DNA of 5,552 bases from an uncultured Ruminococcus sp. (GCA_902783905.1 CACZSP010000137.1:1-5552); one strand, 5' to 3'; positions 1-5,552 are shown, numbered from the stretch's first letter. The notes: a model not told the origin generated them from the letters alone. Program-made: numbers and translations.

Positions 1-1010
1 ACGGCGTCGGCGTGGCGCAGTCCCTTTTCAACGTCCTCGTCGGTCACCGTCCGTATTCCCTTTACCCGGCGTGATTCGCGCACGCCCACTGCCGAGGCTG
101 AATTTTTAATCCGGCAGTTTTCGTATCCCGGCACGTACCTGCGAAGGAAGGAAAGACACGTATCCGTCTGTCGGCGAAGTTCGGCGTCGGCTTCGGCAAT
201 CGAAACCGGATCCAGCGGATTGTAACCGTTGGCCTGTGTCGCGTTGACCTGCCGCAATCCAGGTAAGGATGTGCGGTGCAGACGCACTATCGTCACGTTG
301 GACGGCAGCTCGCCCTCCTCCGATTTTCTCCGGCAAAGCTCCCGGTATTCCATTCCGGCAAAGGGACCTGCGGGGATCTTTACCGGGTCGGAGCCGCCCC
401 AGGCGGCGATGGCGATGCTTTCATCGACGTTTTCGACGGTGAATTCCACGGTAACGGGCTGTATCGCTCCGTCGGCGTCTCTGCCTATCATTATTTCGCA
501 TCCTGCCGCCGCGGCGACGCATCCGTCGCCGGTCGCGTCGACCGTGACGCTCGCGATTACCGCCGCCGGACCGCTCTGAGTTGAGAAAATCGCCCCCGAG
601 ACGTTTCCGTTTTCTTTTATAACGTCGGTAAAGGCGGCGCCAAGCATTAGTACGACGCCAGAATCCTCAAGCAGACGCCGGAGCACGATCTTGGCGTTTT
701 CGACGTCGACGGGTATTTCTCTGCCGTTATGCGTGAAATTTACCTGATCCAATCCGCTCCTTTTTGAAAGGAGGGAAACGATCTCGTCGTACATCGTTCC
801 CGGGCAGACGGAGCCGAGAATCGGGTCTACGCATCCGGACGTCAGCATGCCGCCCACCATTCCGAAGCGTTCGCAGAGGATCACGCGGGAGCCGGCTCTT
901 GCCGCCGAGACGGCGGCGCAGATACCGGCGGGTCCCGAACCCACGACCAGCACGTCGCACCGGTCGGAGACCGGTACCGTTTTTTTGTATTCGACGGTGT
1001 TTCCAATCAT
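1..1010 (-). CDS. FAD-dependent oxidoreductase, N-terminal part (3' end outside window)
   Basis: This reading frame stays open for 336 codons from an ATG at 1010 and runs off the left edge, so the C-terminus is missing. Residues 19-40 form a Rossmann strand-loop-helix with the dinucleotide motif GSGPAG (24-29), followed by an acidic residue, E47, at the end of the second strand, as expected for binding the FAD ribose. A second flavin-family motif, VDATGDG, lies at about 157-163, where such proteins contact FAD again. Near the visible end are NATQANGYNPLDP and VGVRESRRVKG, both typical of the FAD_oxidored (PF12831-like) family. No signal peptide or membrane segment is visible, so it is probably cytoplasmic. 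The start has AAGGAG nine bases upstream and lies five bases after the kinase stop, so it is very likely cotranscribed with the kinase and thrH. The substrate is not identifiable; family members act on varied small molecules. The family call is firm, the specific reaction unknown. Confidence 0.9.
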   Translation of the reverse strand, partial: MIGNTVEYKKTVPVSDRCDVLVVGSGPAGICAAVSAARAGSRVILCERFGMVGGMLTSGCVDPILGSVCPGTMYDEIVSLLSKRSGLDQVNFTHNGREIPVDVENAKIVLRRLLEDSGVVLMLGAAFTDVIKENGNVSGAIFSTQSGPAAVIASVTVDATGDGCVAAAAGCEIMIGRDADGAIQPVTVEFTVENVDESIAIAAWGGSDPVKIPAGPFAGMEYRELCRRKSEEGELPSNVTIVRLHRTSLPGLRQVNATQANGYNPLDPVSIAEADAELRRQTDTCLSFLRRYVPGYENCRIKNSASAVGVRESRRVKGIRTVTDEDVEKGLRHADA

Positions 1011-1015
1011 TGCCG

Positions 1016-2509
1016 TCAGCTCCTTTTCATCGTGTCTTTAAGTTTTTCGTAAAGCTCGAGATATACCGAATACCCTTTTGCGTACCTTTCGCGCAGTGAG
1101 GGATCGGGAGTGTGGCGCCGCTTTTCCCTTACGGTTGCGGCGACCGCGCTCGTAAAATCCGGGTAGATCCCGGTCCCCACTCCGGCAAGCAGCGCCGAAC
1201 CGAGATTCGTAGAGTTGTCGGATCCTGTAACCGATACGGGCAGCCCTGTCACGTCGGCTTTCATCTGGGTCCAGAAGCGGGAGTTGGCGCTTCCTCCGGT
1301 GGCGCGAAGCAGGGTCGCCGGGGCTCCGGCGGACGCTGCCGCGTCAAGATTGTGGAGAAGGGAATAGGCGACGCCTTCCATCGCCGCCCGGATAAAGTCG
1401 GAGCGGGTCTTCGAGAAGTCGATGCCGTAAAACACTCCCTTTGCGTGAGGGTCCCACAGAGGCGTCCGCTCGCCCGACATATAGGGCAGAAAGACGAGCC
1501 CGCCCGATCCGGGAGAAGACTTTTGCGCTTCTTCGTCGAAGAGCGCCGGGACGGAAATTCCCCGTTTTTTCGAAATTTCTTTTTCGTAAGCGCCGAACTC
1601 GGCTTCCATCCAGCGCACCACACCGCCTCCGCCGGTCGTACCACCCTGCAGCAGCCAGAGCCCGGGAACGACGTGGGCGCAGAGAATCAGGCGCTTGTCG
1701 GCAGTCGGAGAAGGCACGCAGACGCTCATTCCGCCCGACTGTCCGCCCTGCTCCTGCGTCTGGCCCGGCTCGCACACGCCGGCTCCGAGAGCTGCGCACG
1801 CCGAGTCGACTCCTCCGGCCACGACCGGAGTTCCGGGGGCAAGTCCGGTTTCGGCGGCGGCTTCCCGGGTGACAAGACCTATCACCGCGTGACAGTCGTA
1901 AAGCGGAGGAAGAATATCCGCGGGAATACCGAGAAGCGACGCCGTTTTTTCGTCCCAGCAGCGCTTTTTAATATCGAAACAGTGCCAGCCGTAGCCCTGA
2001 CTGATATCCTGCGTTATTTTTCCCGTCAGCCGGTAAACGATATAGCCGTTGGACTGGAGGACCGCTGCCGGACGCACGCCCGATCGGAGCAACTTTACGA
2101 GCTTTGCCGTAACGTAGTTCGGGGTCAGCGGGTTGCCCGAGAGACGGAAGAGTTCTTCTTTGAAATCGTCGGAAAAGGATTCGCACACGTCGACGGATCC
2201 GTTATCCATCCAGATAGGCGACGGGCCGATGACGCCGCCGTTTTTATCGAGCGCGACGCAGGACCAGCTTTGTCCGTCGCATCCGACGCCGGCAACGTCC
2301 CGCGGGTCGATCCCCGATTCGGAAATGCATTTTTTCAGCGTTTCGCAGGCGGCGGCATACCAGTCCCGCGGGTCCTGAAGCGCCTCTCCGGGGGACGGTC
2401 GTGAAGTAGTATAGGATGAGGAGGCGCAGGATATCACGTTTCCCCGGATATCGAAAAGCGCCGTTTTACAGGCGCTTGTTCCGACGTCGATACCGACGAG
2501 ATATTTCAT
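1016..2509 (-). CDS. FGGY-family carbohydrate kinase, xylulokinase-like
   Basis: A 497-residue protein of normal FGGY kinase length, expected to transfer phosphate from ATP to a sugar or polyol in the cytoplasm. The N-terminal domain opens with the phosphate-binding strand GIDVGTSACK (6-15), then a QDPRDWY segment (45-51) and GVGCDGQS (74-81). The second domain begins near VVAGGVDSACAALGAG (229-244), where D235 fits the catalytic base position of the family. The C-terminal ATP-binding region has LPYMSGERTPLWDP, a GVAYSL helix and ATGGSANSRFW. The frame stays open upstream to 3061, but ATG at 2509 is the real start because it gives the canonical N-terminus. The start overlaps the thrH stop by one base and has no Shine-Dalgarno-like sequence. 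Two motifs differ from textbook xylulokinase: WMDNGS (100-105) in place of W-x-D-x-R, and GGQSGG (255-260) where GTSG is usual. The substrate may therefore not be xylulose. Family certain, substrate unknown. Confidence 0.93.
   Translation of the reverse strand: MKYLVGIDVGTSACKTALFDIRGNVISCASSSYTTSRPSPGEALQDPRDWYAAACETLKKCISESGIDPRDVAGVGCDGQSWSCVALDKNGGVIGPSPIWMDNGSVDVCESFSDDFKEELFRLSGNPLTPNYVTAKLVKLLRSGVRPAAVLQSNGYIVYRLTGKITQDISQGYGWHCFDIKKRCWDEKTASLLGIPADILPPLYDCHAVIGLVTREAAAETGLAPGTPVVAGGVDSACAALGAGVCEPGQTQEQGGQSGGMSVCVPSPTADKRLILCAHVVPGLWLLQGGTTGGGGVVRWMEAEFGAYEKEISKKRGISVPALFDEEAQKSSPGSGGLVFLPYMSGERTPLWDPHAKGVFYGIDFSKTRSDFIRAAMEGVAYSLLHNLDAAASAGAPATLLRATGGSANSRFWTQMKADVTGLPVSVTGSDNSTNLGSALLAGVGTGIYPDFTSAVAATVREKRRHTPDPSLRERYAKGYSVYLELYEKLKDTMKRS
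1020..1025 (-). promoter_or_regulatory. Ribosome binding site for the FAD oxidoreductase, inside the kinase 3' end
   Basis: AAGGAG on the minus strand sits nine bases before the ATG at 1010. It is embedded in the last codons of the kinase (…Met-Lys-Arg-Ser-stop), so ribosomes finishing the kinase end right over this site. This fixes the oxidoreductase start and suggests linked translation of the two genes. Confidence 0.75.
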
Positions 2510-3108
2510 CACAGACTGTTTTCGATCGCCCGGCGGAGGTCGTCGAAATCCTCGAAATGGCCGAGATCCGGGTTGTCGGCAATGATCTTCGGCGTCGAGC
2601 GGAAAAGAAATCCGGCTTTGCTTGCGCGGATCATTCCGAGATCGTTGTAGCTGTCGCCCGCCGCGACCGTTTCGAAACCGATCGACTGCAAAGCTTTTAC
2701 CGTCGACAGTTTTGAGTTTTTGATGCGCATGCGGTATCCGCAGATCATACCGTCGTCTCCGACCTCCAGCGTGTTGCAGAAGATCGTCGGCATCCCGAGC
2801 TTTTTCATCAGCGGATGGGCAAACTGGGTGAAGGTGTCGGACAGGATTATCACCTGCGTTGTGTCGCGCAGGGCGTCGAGGAACTCTTTCGCGCCTTCGA
2901 ACGGATCGACGGTGGATATTACCTTCTGAATGTCGTGCAGGCCCAGTCCGTGCTCGCGCAGAATGCCGATGCGGTATTTCATAAGTTTGTCGTAATCGGG
3001 TTCGTCGCGCGTGGTGCGCCGCAGTTCGGGTATTCCCGACGCCTCGGCAAACGCGATCCATATTTCGGGTACGAGTACCCCTTCCATATCAAGACATACG
3101 ACGTTCAT
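2509..3108 (-). CDS. thrH: ThrH-type HAD phosphatase (phosphoserine phosphatase / homoserine phosphotransferase)
   Basis: A 199-residue cytoplasmic HAD-superfamily protein that closely resembles, from memory, Pseudomonas ThrH along its whole length. Characterised ThrH dephosphorylates phosphoserine and can pass the phosphate to homoserine, linking serine and threonine synthesis. Motif I is CLDMEGVLVPEIW with nucleophile D7 and glutamate at position 9 instead of the usual second aspartate, a ThrH hallmark. Motif II is LSDTF with S90; the motif III lysine is probably K133 (K130 is possible); motif IV is AAGDSYND with D152 and D156 for magnesium. The region between motifs I and II holds the small helical cap (TTRDEPDYDKLM, about 32-43), also ThrH-like. 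ATG at 3108 has GGAG seven bases upstream. The gene is coupled to the FGGY kinase by a shared base (TGATG). No threonine or serine biosynthesis gene is in view, so the physiological substrate here may differ and the activity is inferred from family resemblance. Confidence 0.9.
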   Translation of the reverse strand: MNVVCLDMEGVLVPEIWIAFAEASGIPELRRTTRDEPDYDKLMKYRIGILREHGLGLHDIQKVISTVDPFEGAKEFLDALRDTTQVIILSDTFTQFAHPLMKKLGMPTIFCNTLEVGDDGMICGYRMRIKNSKLSTVKALQSIGFETVAAGDSYNDLGMIRASKAGFLFRSTPKIIADNPDLGHFEDFDDLRRAIENSL

Positions 3109-3129
3109 GCTGTTCTCCGTATATGTTGT

Positions 3130-3135
3130 ATAATA
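3130..3135 (-). promoter_or_regulatory. Possible -10 box upstream of thrH
   Basis: TATTAT on the minus strand matches the -10 consensus at five of six positions and lies in an AT-rich gap that stands out from GC-rich surroundings. A start site about seven bases downstream would leave a leader of roughly 15 bases carrying the GGAG site. No convincing -35 hexamer is visible at the right distance, so this is only a candidate for separate expression of the thrH-kinase-oxidoreductase block. Confidence 0.22.
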
Positions 3136-3138
3136 ATC

Positions 3139-3528
3139 TTATTTTCCGCAGGGATGATCGAAAAAGCCGCGCAGGTCGACGGTGTATTTCCCGTTTTCGT
3201 CGGGTCTGAAACCGACTGCTCCCACGAGCACGCGGTTTTCTTCCGAAACCTTCCCGAGAAAGACGGCGCTTTCGGCGCCGCACTGTTCAAGAAAAGACAG
3301 AGCCGCCCGCCCCATGACGAAAGCAGGCTGAAAGTCCTCGTGCCCCGGCACCGAATCGAGACCGTATATTTCACCGCCCGCGGGCTTGAGCGAAAACTGA
3401 CAGACGCCGCAAAAATCGCCGTCCGCGTAGGCGGCGTATGCGAGGGCGTCCGGAAGGAATGGCGCTCCGCAAAGGCCGCACAGCCGTTCCTGTTCGGATT
3501 TCGACTGTACCGGAAGTACTTCAAGCAT
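3139..3528 (-). CDS. Small conserved protein with two CxxC pairs, possibly GNAT-related
   Basis: A 129-residue protein of unknown function. It has CGLC (17-20) and CGVC (40-43), a spacing that could bind a metal such as zinc, plus C83 and C127 in the C-terminal FFDHPCGK. The middle contains FVMGRAALSFLEQCG (70-84), which recalls the last helix of GNAT acetyltransferases, but no clear acetyl-CoA loop (Q/RxxGxG/A) is visible, so that relation is only a suggestion. No signal peptide or membrane segment is seen. The ATG at 3528 lies within the rluB 3' end, an eight-base overlap, and is served by a strong AGGAGG nine bases upstream that is itself encoded by the glutamate codons of rluB. This overlap and ribosome site argue that it is a true gene expressed with rluB. 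I recall similar small proteins in Clostridia in this neighbourhood, but cannot name a function. Confidence 0.75.
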   Translation of the reverse strand: MLEVLPVQSKSEQERLCGLCGAPFLPDALAYAAYADGDFCGVCQFSLKPAGGEIYGLDSVPGHEDFQPAFVMGRAALSFLEQCGAESAVFLGKVSEENRVLVGAVGFRPDENGKYTVDLRGFFDHPCGK

Positions 3529-4273
3529 CCCCGTCTTCCTCCTCTGTGCCCTTTTTTGCGGCTCTTCTGAGCGCCGCGACTTCGGCGTCTCCGAGAACCC
3601 GGTAGGTCCCGGGGGCGATCCCGTTCACCGAAATATCGCCGATCCTTATCCTTTTCAGCCGCGACACCTCGAGACCGCACGCCTCGCACATTTTCCGTAT
3701 CTGCCGGTTCCGCCCCTCGTAAAGCGTCATTTCAAGCCGCGCGCCGTCGGGTTTGCGGTCGACGACGGTCACTTCGACCGGAGTGATCGGTCTGCCGTCT
3801 ATGACGAGAGCCGAACCCAGCTTCGAGAGAGCCGAGTCGTCGACTTTTCCCTTCACGCTGACCCGGTATACCTTTGGAACGTGATGCGCCGGATGAGTGA
3901 GAAGATTTGCAAGCTCGCCGTCGTCGGTCATCAGCAGAAGTCCCTCGGACGCCATGTCGAGGCGCCCGACCGGATAAAGCCTTGATCCGACTCCGACGAC
4001 CAGTTCCGATACGTTTTTCCGGTCCTTTTCGTCGTGCATCGTGCAGACGTATCCCCGCGGCTTGTTCAGGGCGACGGTGATACGGGAAGCTTTTCGCTGA
4101 GTTATCCCCCTGCCGTTCCAGACGACCCGGTCGGCGCCGGGCACGACCCTGTCGCCGAGCGAGGCGACTTTTCCGTTTACCTTAACGTGTCCGGCCGCGA
4201 TCTCCTCCTCCGCCGCGCGGCGTGACATAATACCGCAGTCGGAAAAGTATTTCTGGAGTTTTATCGATTCCAT
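3521..4273 (-). CDS. rluB: RsuA/RluB-family rRNA pseudouridine synthase
   Basis: A 250-residue enzyme that converts a specific uridine in ribosomal RNA to pseudouridine. Residues 4-50 form an S4 RNA-binding domain (KLQKYFSDCGIMSRRAAEEEI, then VKVNGK). The catalytic domain has ALNKPRGYVCT (68-78), the signature YPVGRLDMASEGLLLMTDDG (100-119) with catalytic aspartate D106, LTHPAHHVPKVYRV, and the C-terminal EGRNRQIRKMCEACG, which is closer to RluB than to the shorter RsuA pattern. The length fits Firmicutes RluB, which modifies 23S rRNA helix 89; the exact target is inferred from the family. The last residues are a charged tail. The start at 4273 keeps the whole S4 domain, yet only a distant GAAGGA is seen 14 bases upstream, so translation may depend on ribosomes ending ytfJ eleven bases away. 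It sits after DUF2953 and ytfJ, an arrangement common in Clostridia, often downstream of scpA-scpB. Confidence 0.93.
   Translation of the reverse strand: MESIKLQKYFSDCGIMSRRAAEEEIAAGHVKVNGKVASLGDRVVPGADRVVWNGRGITQRKASRITVALNKPRGYVCTMHDEKDRKNVSELVVGVGSRLYPVGRLDMASEGLLLMTDDGELANLLTHPAHHVPKVYRVSVKGKVDDSALSKLGSALVIDGRPITPVEVTVVDRKPDGARLEMTLYEGRNRQIRKMCEACGLEVSRLKRIRIGDISVNGIAPGTYRVLGDAEVAALRRAAKKGTEEEDGDA
3538..3543 (-). promoter_or_regulatory. Ribosome binding site for the small CxxC protein, inside rluB
   Basis: A full AGGAGG on the minus strand, nine bases before the ATG at 3528. It lies in the rluB codons for the acidic C-terminal tail (EEED). It supports the overlapping start and suggests coupled translation of the two proteins. 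Confidence 0.75.
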
Positions 4274-4284
4274 TGCCGGCTCGG

Positions 4285-4731
4285 TTATCCTTCGGCGGGT
4301 TCTTTCTTTGTTTCAGGCGCGGATTTTCCTTTTTTCGAAAAGACCGATTTGACCTTCTCGATTATCTCGGGCGAACGTTCGATGACGTCCGCGACCTGTT
4401 CGATGGGGCCGGACGGCTGTTCGAGTCCCACGTTGATCATTTCGACCCTTCCGTCGGGAGATACCACGAGAAATCCTACGGGAACGACCGAAAGACCGGT
4501 CCCGCCGCCTCCTCCGAAGTTCTGGAGCTTCGCCTTTATGGCTTCGTCGCTCTTTCCGTTGAAGTCGAGACCGCCCGAGGCGAACCCCATTGAAATCTTT
4601 GACACCGGAATGATGACGGTGCCCGAGGCTGTGTTGATCGGGTTTCCGATCACCGTGTTTGCGTCTACCATCGAGCGGATGTTTTCAAGAGACGCGGCGA
4701 TTATTTCCTGTATCTTGTTGTCTGCTGCCAT
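4285..4731 (-). CDS. ytfJ: Sporulation protein YtfJ (GerW family)
   Basis: A 148-residue protein of the YtfJ/GerW family, found in endospore formers and, in Bacillus, linked to spores and their germination. The family fold is clear: an N-terminal helix (NKIQEIIAASLENIRSMVD, 5-23), TVIGNPINTASGTVIIPVSKI (26-46), SMGFASGG (47-54), and the glycine-rich FGGGGGTGLSVVPVGFLVV (72-90), a family signature. A shorter C-terminal helix predicted around 111-133 is followed by a disordered, lysine/glutamate-rich tail. There is no signal peptide. The start has GGAGG six bases upstream. It lies 40 bases after the DUF2953 gene, its usual partner in Clostridia, and 11 bases before rluB. The molecular activity of the family is poorly known, so the role in spores is an inference from homologues. 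Confidence 0.95.
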   Translation of the reverse strand: MAADNKIQEIIAASLENIRSMVDANTVIGNPINTASGTVIIPVSKISMGFASGGLDFNGKSDEAIKAKLQNFGGGGGTGLSVVPVGFLVVSPDGRVEMINVGLEQPSGPIEQVADVIERSPEIIEKVKSVFSKKGKSAPETKKEPAEG

Positions 4732-4771
4732 TTTCGGCCTCCGTAAAAAATACCGTTTTACTGTGTCTGGA

Positions 4772-5452
4772 TCAATTGTTTTTTTCCGCGTTGGCGCGGA
4801 TCATCTGTCTGATTATCGAAAAACCCGAGCGGAAAAGAATGTCGAGCAGCTGCCACACGCGCAGCGAAAAGCCGATTTCGATATCCGCGCTCGTCTTTTC
4901 CGAAAGATAGTCGGCGTAAATGCGCACGTCCGATTTTGCCGGGTTTTTAAGCGTCGAAGTAGAATCGAGAAGCGCCGCCGTGTACGCGACCGTCTGTGAT
5001 ACCGCCCCGTAAAGGATCGCGGTTGAGGCGGCGTCGCCCGTAGCGACCGCCAGGTGCAGCCGCGCGACGCGAACGCGCAGGTGTTTTCCGAACCTTGATA
5101 CCGCCGTCTTTACCGCCGCGGCGATCAGCCGCACGGTGGCGAGAACGTCGGTCTTTTTCTTTTCCTTTTTTCCGGACGCGCCTTTTGCTTTCTTCGCCTC
5201 TTTTTTTGCGGCGCGCCGCTCCTTTTTAGCCGCCCGTTTTTCTTCTTTTTTTCGGCGGCGTTCGACCGCGCGCGGGGTGTAATCGCGCAGTCTTATCTTT
5301 TTTTGCTTTTTCGGGAGGATCCTGATCGGTATTCCCGCAGCCCTGACCGTCAGCCCGAACTCGCCGTCGAAGGATATCACCGCCTCCGCGCGGATCATGC
5401 AGACGGCGAAGAGGAAAAGGCAGATCCCGCCGATTATATAAATTGCGGTCAA
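4772..5452 (-). CDS. DUF2953 membrane-anchored protein with lysine/arginine-rich insert
   Basis: A 226-residue protein matching the DUF2953 pattern: a single N-terminal membrane segment (about residues 2-20, IYIIGGICLFLFAVCM), a beta-like stretch EAVISFDGEFGLTVRAAGIPIRILP (23-47), a highly charged linker, and a C-terminal part with the family-like GDAASTAILYGAV and a SDVRIYADY strand. Residues 48-100 are almost all lysine, arginine, glutamate and alanine, including two near-identical heptads (KRAAKKE, RRAAKKE), probably a single charged helix or disordered linker on the cytoplasmic side. The start is TTG at 5450-5452: AGGAGG lies seven bases upstream and no ATG or GTG is available between it and the membrane segment. 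DUF2953 genes normally sit beside ytfJ in spore formers, as here, suggesting a shared sporulation role, but the biochemical function is unknown. Confidence 0.88.
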   Translation of the reverse strand: MTAIYIIGGICLFLFAVCMIRAEAVISFDGEFGLTVRAAGIPIRILPKKQKKIRLRDYTPRAVERRRKKEEKRAAKKERRAAKKEAKKAKGASGKKEKKKTDVLATVRLIAAAVKTAVSRFGKHLRVRVARLHLAVATGDAASTAILYGAVSQTVAYTAALLDSTSTLKNPAKSDVRIYADYLSEKTSADIEIGFSLRVWQLLDILFRSGFSIIRQMIRANAEKNN

Positions 5453-5459
5453 AAATGAT

Positions 5460-5465
5460 CCTCCT
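5460..5465 (-). promoter_or_regulatory. Ribosome binding site fixing a TTG start for the DUF2953 gene
   Basis: AGGAGG on the minus strand is seven bases before the TTG at 5452-5450. Reading the same frame upstream gives no ATG or GTG before a stop codon at 5521-5519, so this site is the main evidence for TTG initiation. Confidence 0.8.
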
Positions 5466-5471
5466 TTTATT

Positions 5472-5544
5472 GTGGCGAGCAGGCAGTGGGAAGAGGGCCG
5501 TTTTTTTCTTTTTTGGTATTAACTGACAACTGCCCGCTTGCCGC
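5472..5544. repeat. Imperfect inverted repeat upstream of the DUF2953 gene
   Basis: The arm 5474-5487 (ggcgagcaggcagt) is the reverse complement of 5529-5542 (actgcccgcttgcc) at 12 of 14 positions; adding 5472-5473 and 5543-5544 extends it by one more pair and one wobble. One of the two mismatches would be a G-U pair in RNA. The 41-base interior includes a T-rich tract (5501-5514). It could be a dispersed palindromic element or a leader hairpin; neither can be decided from one copy. Confidence 0.55.
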
Positions 5545-5552
5545 TGACAACT
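5521..5552. repeat. Degenerate 7-base tandem repeats at the right edge
   Basis: Read in sevens from 5521 the sequence is aactgac, aactgcc, cgcttgc, cgctgac, aact and then the window ends. Positions 3 and 7 are C throughout and position 4 is T; the other positions alternate between few bases. The same pattern recurs in the reverse orientation on the other side of the T-rich tract (cactgcc, tgctcgc on the minus strand). The array probably continues past the edge. It resembles the short heptameric tandem repeats seen between genes in some bacterial genomes. Confidence 0.5.

Larger units (their letters stand above)
5453..5552. other. Gene-free region at the right edge, upstream of the DUF2953 gene
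   Basis: No coding frame is supported here. Besides the ribosome binding site, the inverted repeat and the heptad repeats, it holds a T-rich tract (5501-5514 on the plus strand, A-rich in the transcript direction). I looked for a sigma-A-type promoter facing the DUF2953 gene: two TTGTCA sequences lie in the repeats (minus strand, 5550-5545 and 5529-5524), but neither has a -10 box 16-18 bases downstream. Confidence 0.5.

Noticed and set aside
1112..2404. A 430-codon open frame on the plus strand opposite the kinase
   Set aside because: It lies wholly antisense to a clear FGGY kinase, is arginine-rich with no recognisable domain, and has no ribosome site; long antisense frames are expected in GC-rich coding DNA.
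2510..3061. N-terminal extension of the kinase frame (184 residues) as a fusion protein
   Set aside because: The extension overlaps thrH in another frame, its sequence is low-complexity and arginine-rich, and the canonical kinase N-terminus begins at 2509.
3126..3136. TATAAT on the plus strand as a promoter for a rightward transcript
   Set aside because: It is the complement side of the same AT-rich gap, has no -35 match, and no plus-strand gene follows.
2815..3570. A 251-codon plus-strand open frame across thrH and the small CxxC protein
   Set aside because: Antisense to two supported genes and crossing their boundary, with no family features or ribosome site.
4743..4761. Perfect 6-base inverted repeat (GTAAAA / TTTTAC) between the DUF2953 gene and ytfJ as a terminator
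   Set aside because: The stem is short and almost entirely A-T with a 7-base loop, has no T-run after it in the transcript direction, and abuts the ytfJ ribosome site; it is probably chance.
5501..5514. T-rich tract as the tail of an intrinsic terminator on the plus strand
   Set aside because: No GC-rich hairpin immediately precedes it, and no plus-strand gene ends here.

Overview
The window is GC-rich bacterial DNA in which every supportable gene lies on the minus strand, so transcription runs from right (5552) to left (1). The pairing of a DUF2953 membrane protein with the sporulation protein YtfJ, followed by an RsuA/RluB-type pseudouridine synthase, is a familiar gene order in spore-forming Firmicutes. 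It points to a GC-rich member of the Clostridia (an Oscillospirales- or Christensenellales-like gut lineage is my guess). The strong AGGAGG-type ribosome binding sites and the TTG start fit this.

Layout in transcription order: (1) 5453-5552, a gene-free edge with degenerate 7-base repeats and an imperfect palindrome; (2) 5452-4772, DUF2953 protein with one N-terminal membrane anchor and a very lysine/arginine-rich insert; (3) 4731-4285, ytfJ; (4) 4273-3521, rluB-type 23S rRNA pseudouridine synthase; (5) 3528-3139, a small cysteine-containing conserved protein overlapping the end of rluB; (6) 3108-2509, thrH, a HAD phosphatase/phosphotransferase; (7) 2509-1016, an FGGY sugar kinase whose start overlaps the thrH stop by one base; (8) 1010 to the left edge, the N-terminal 336 residues of an FAD-dependent oxidoreductase that continues outside the window.

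The spacing falls into two blocks. Genes 2-5 look like a housekeeping/sporulation cluster. Genes 6-8 are packed very tightly (1-base overlap, then a 5-base gap) and form a separate small metabolic cassette: phosphatase/phosphotransferase, sugar kinase, flavin oxidoreductase. Its substrate cannot be read from the sequence. A 30-base AT-rich gap at 3109-3138 is the only candidate internal promoter between the blocks; all gaps are 40 bases or less, so read-through across the whole set is also possible.

I found no RNA genes, CRISPR array, insertion sequence or clear terminator. The most interesting items are the coupled thrH-kinase-oxidoreductase cassette, the unusual motif variants in the kinase, and the heptameric repeat/palindrome at the right edge.
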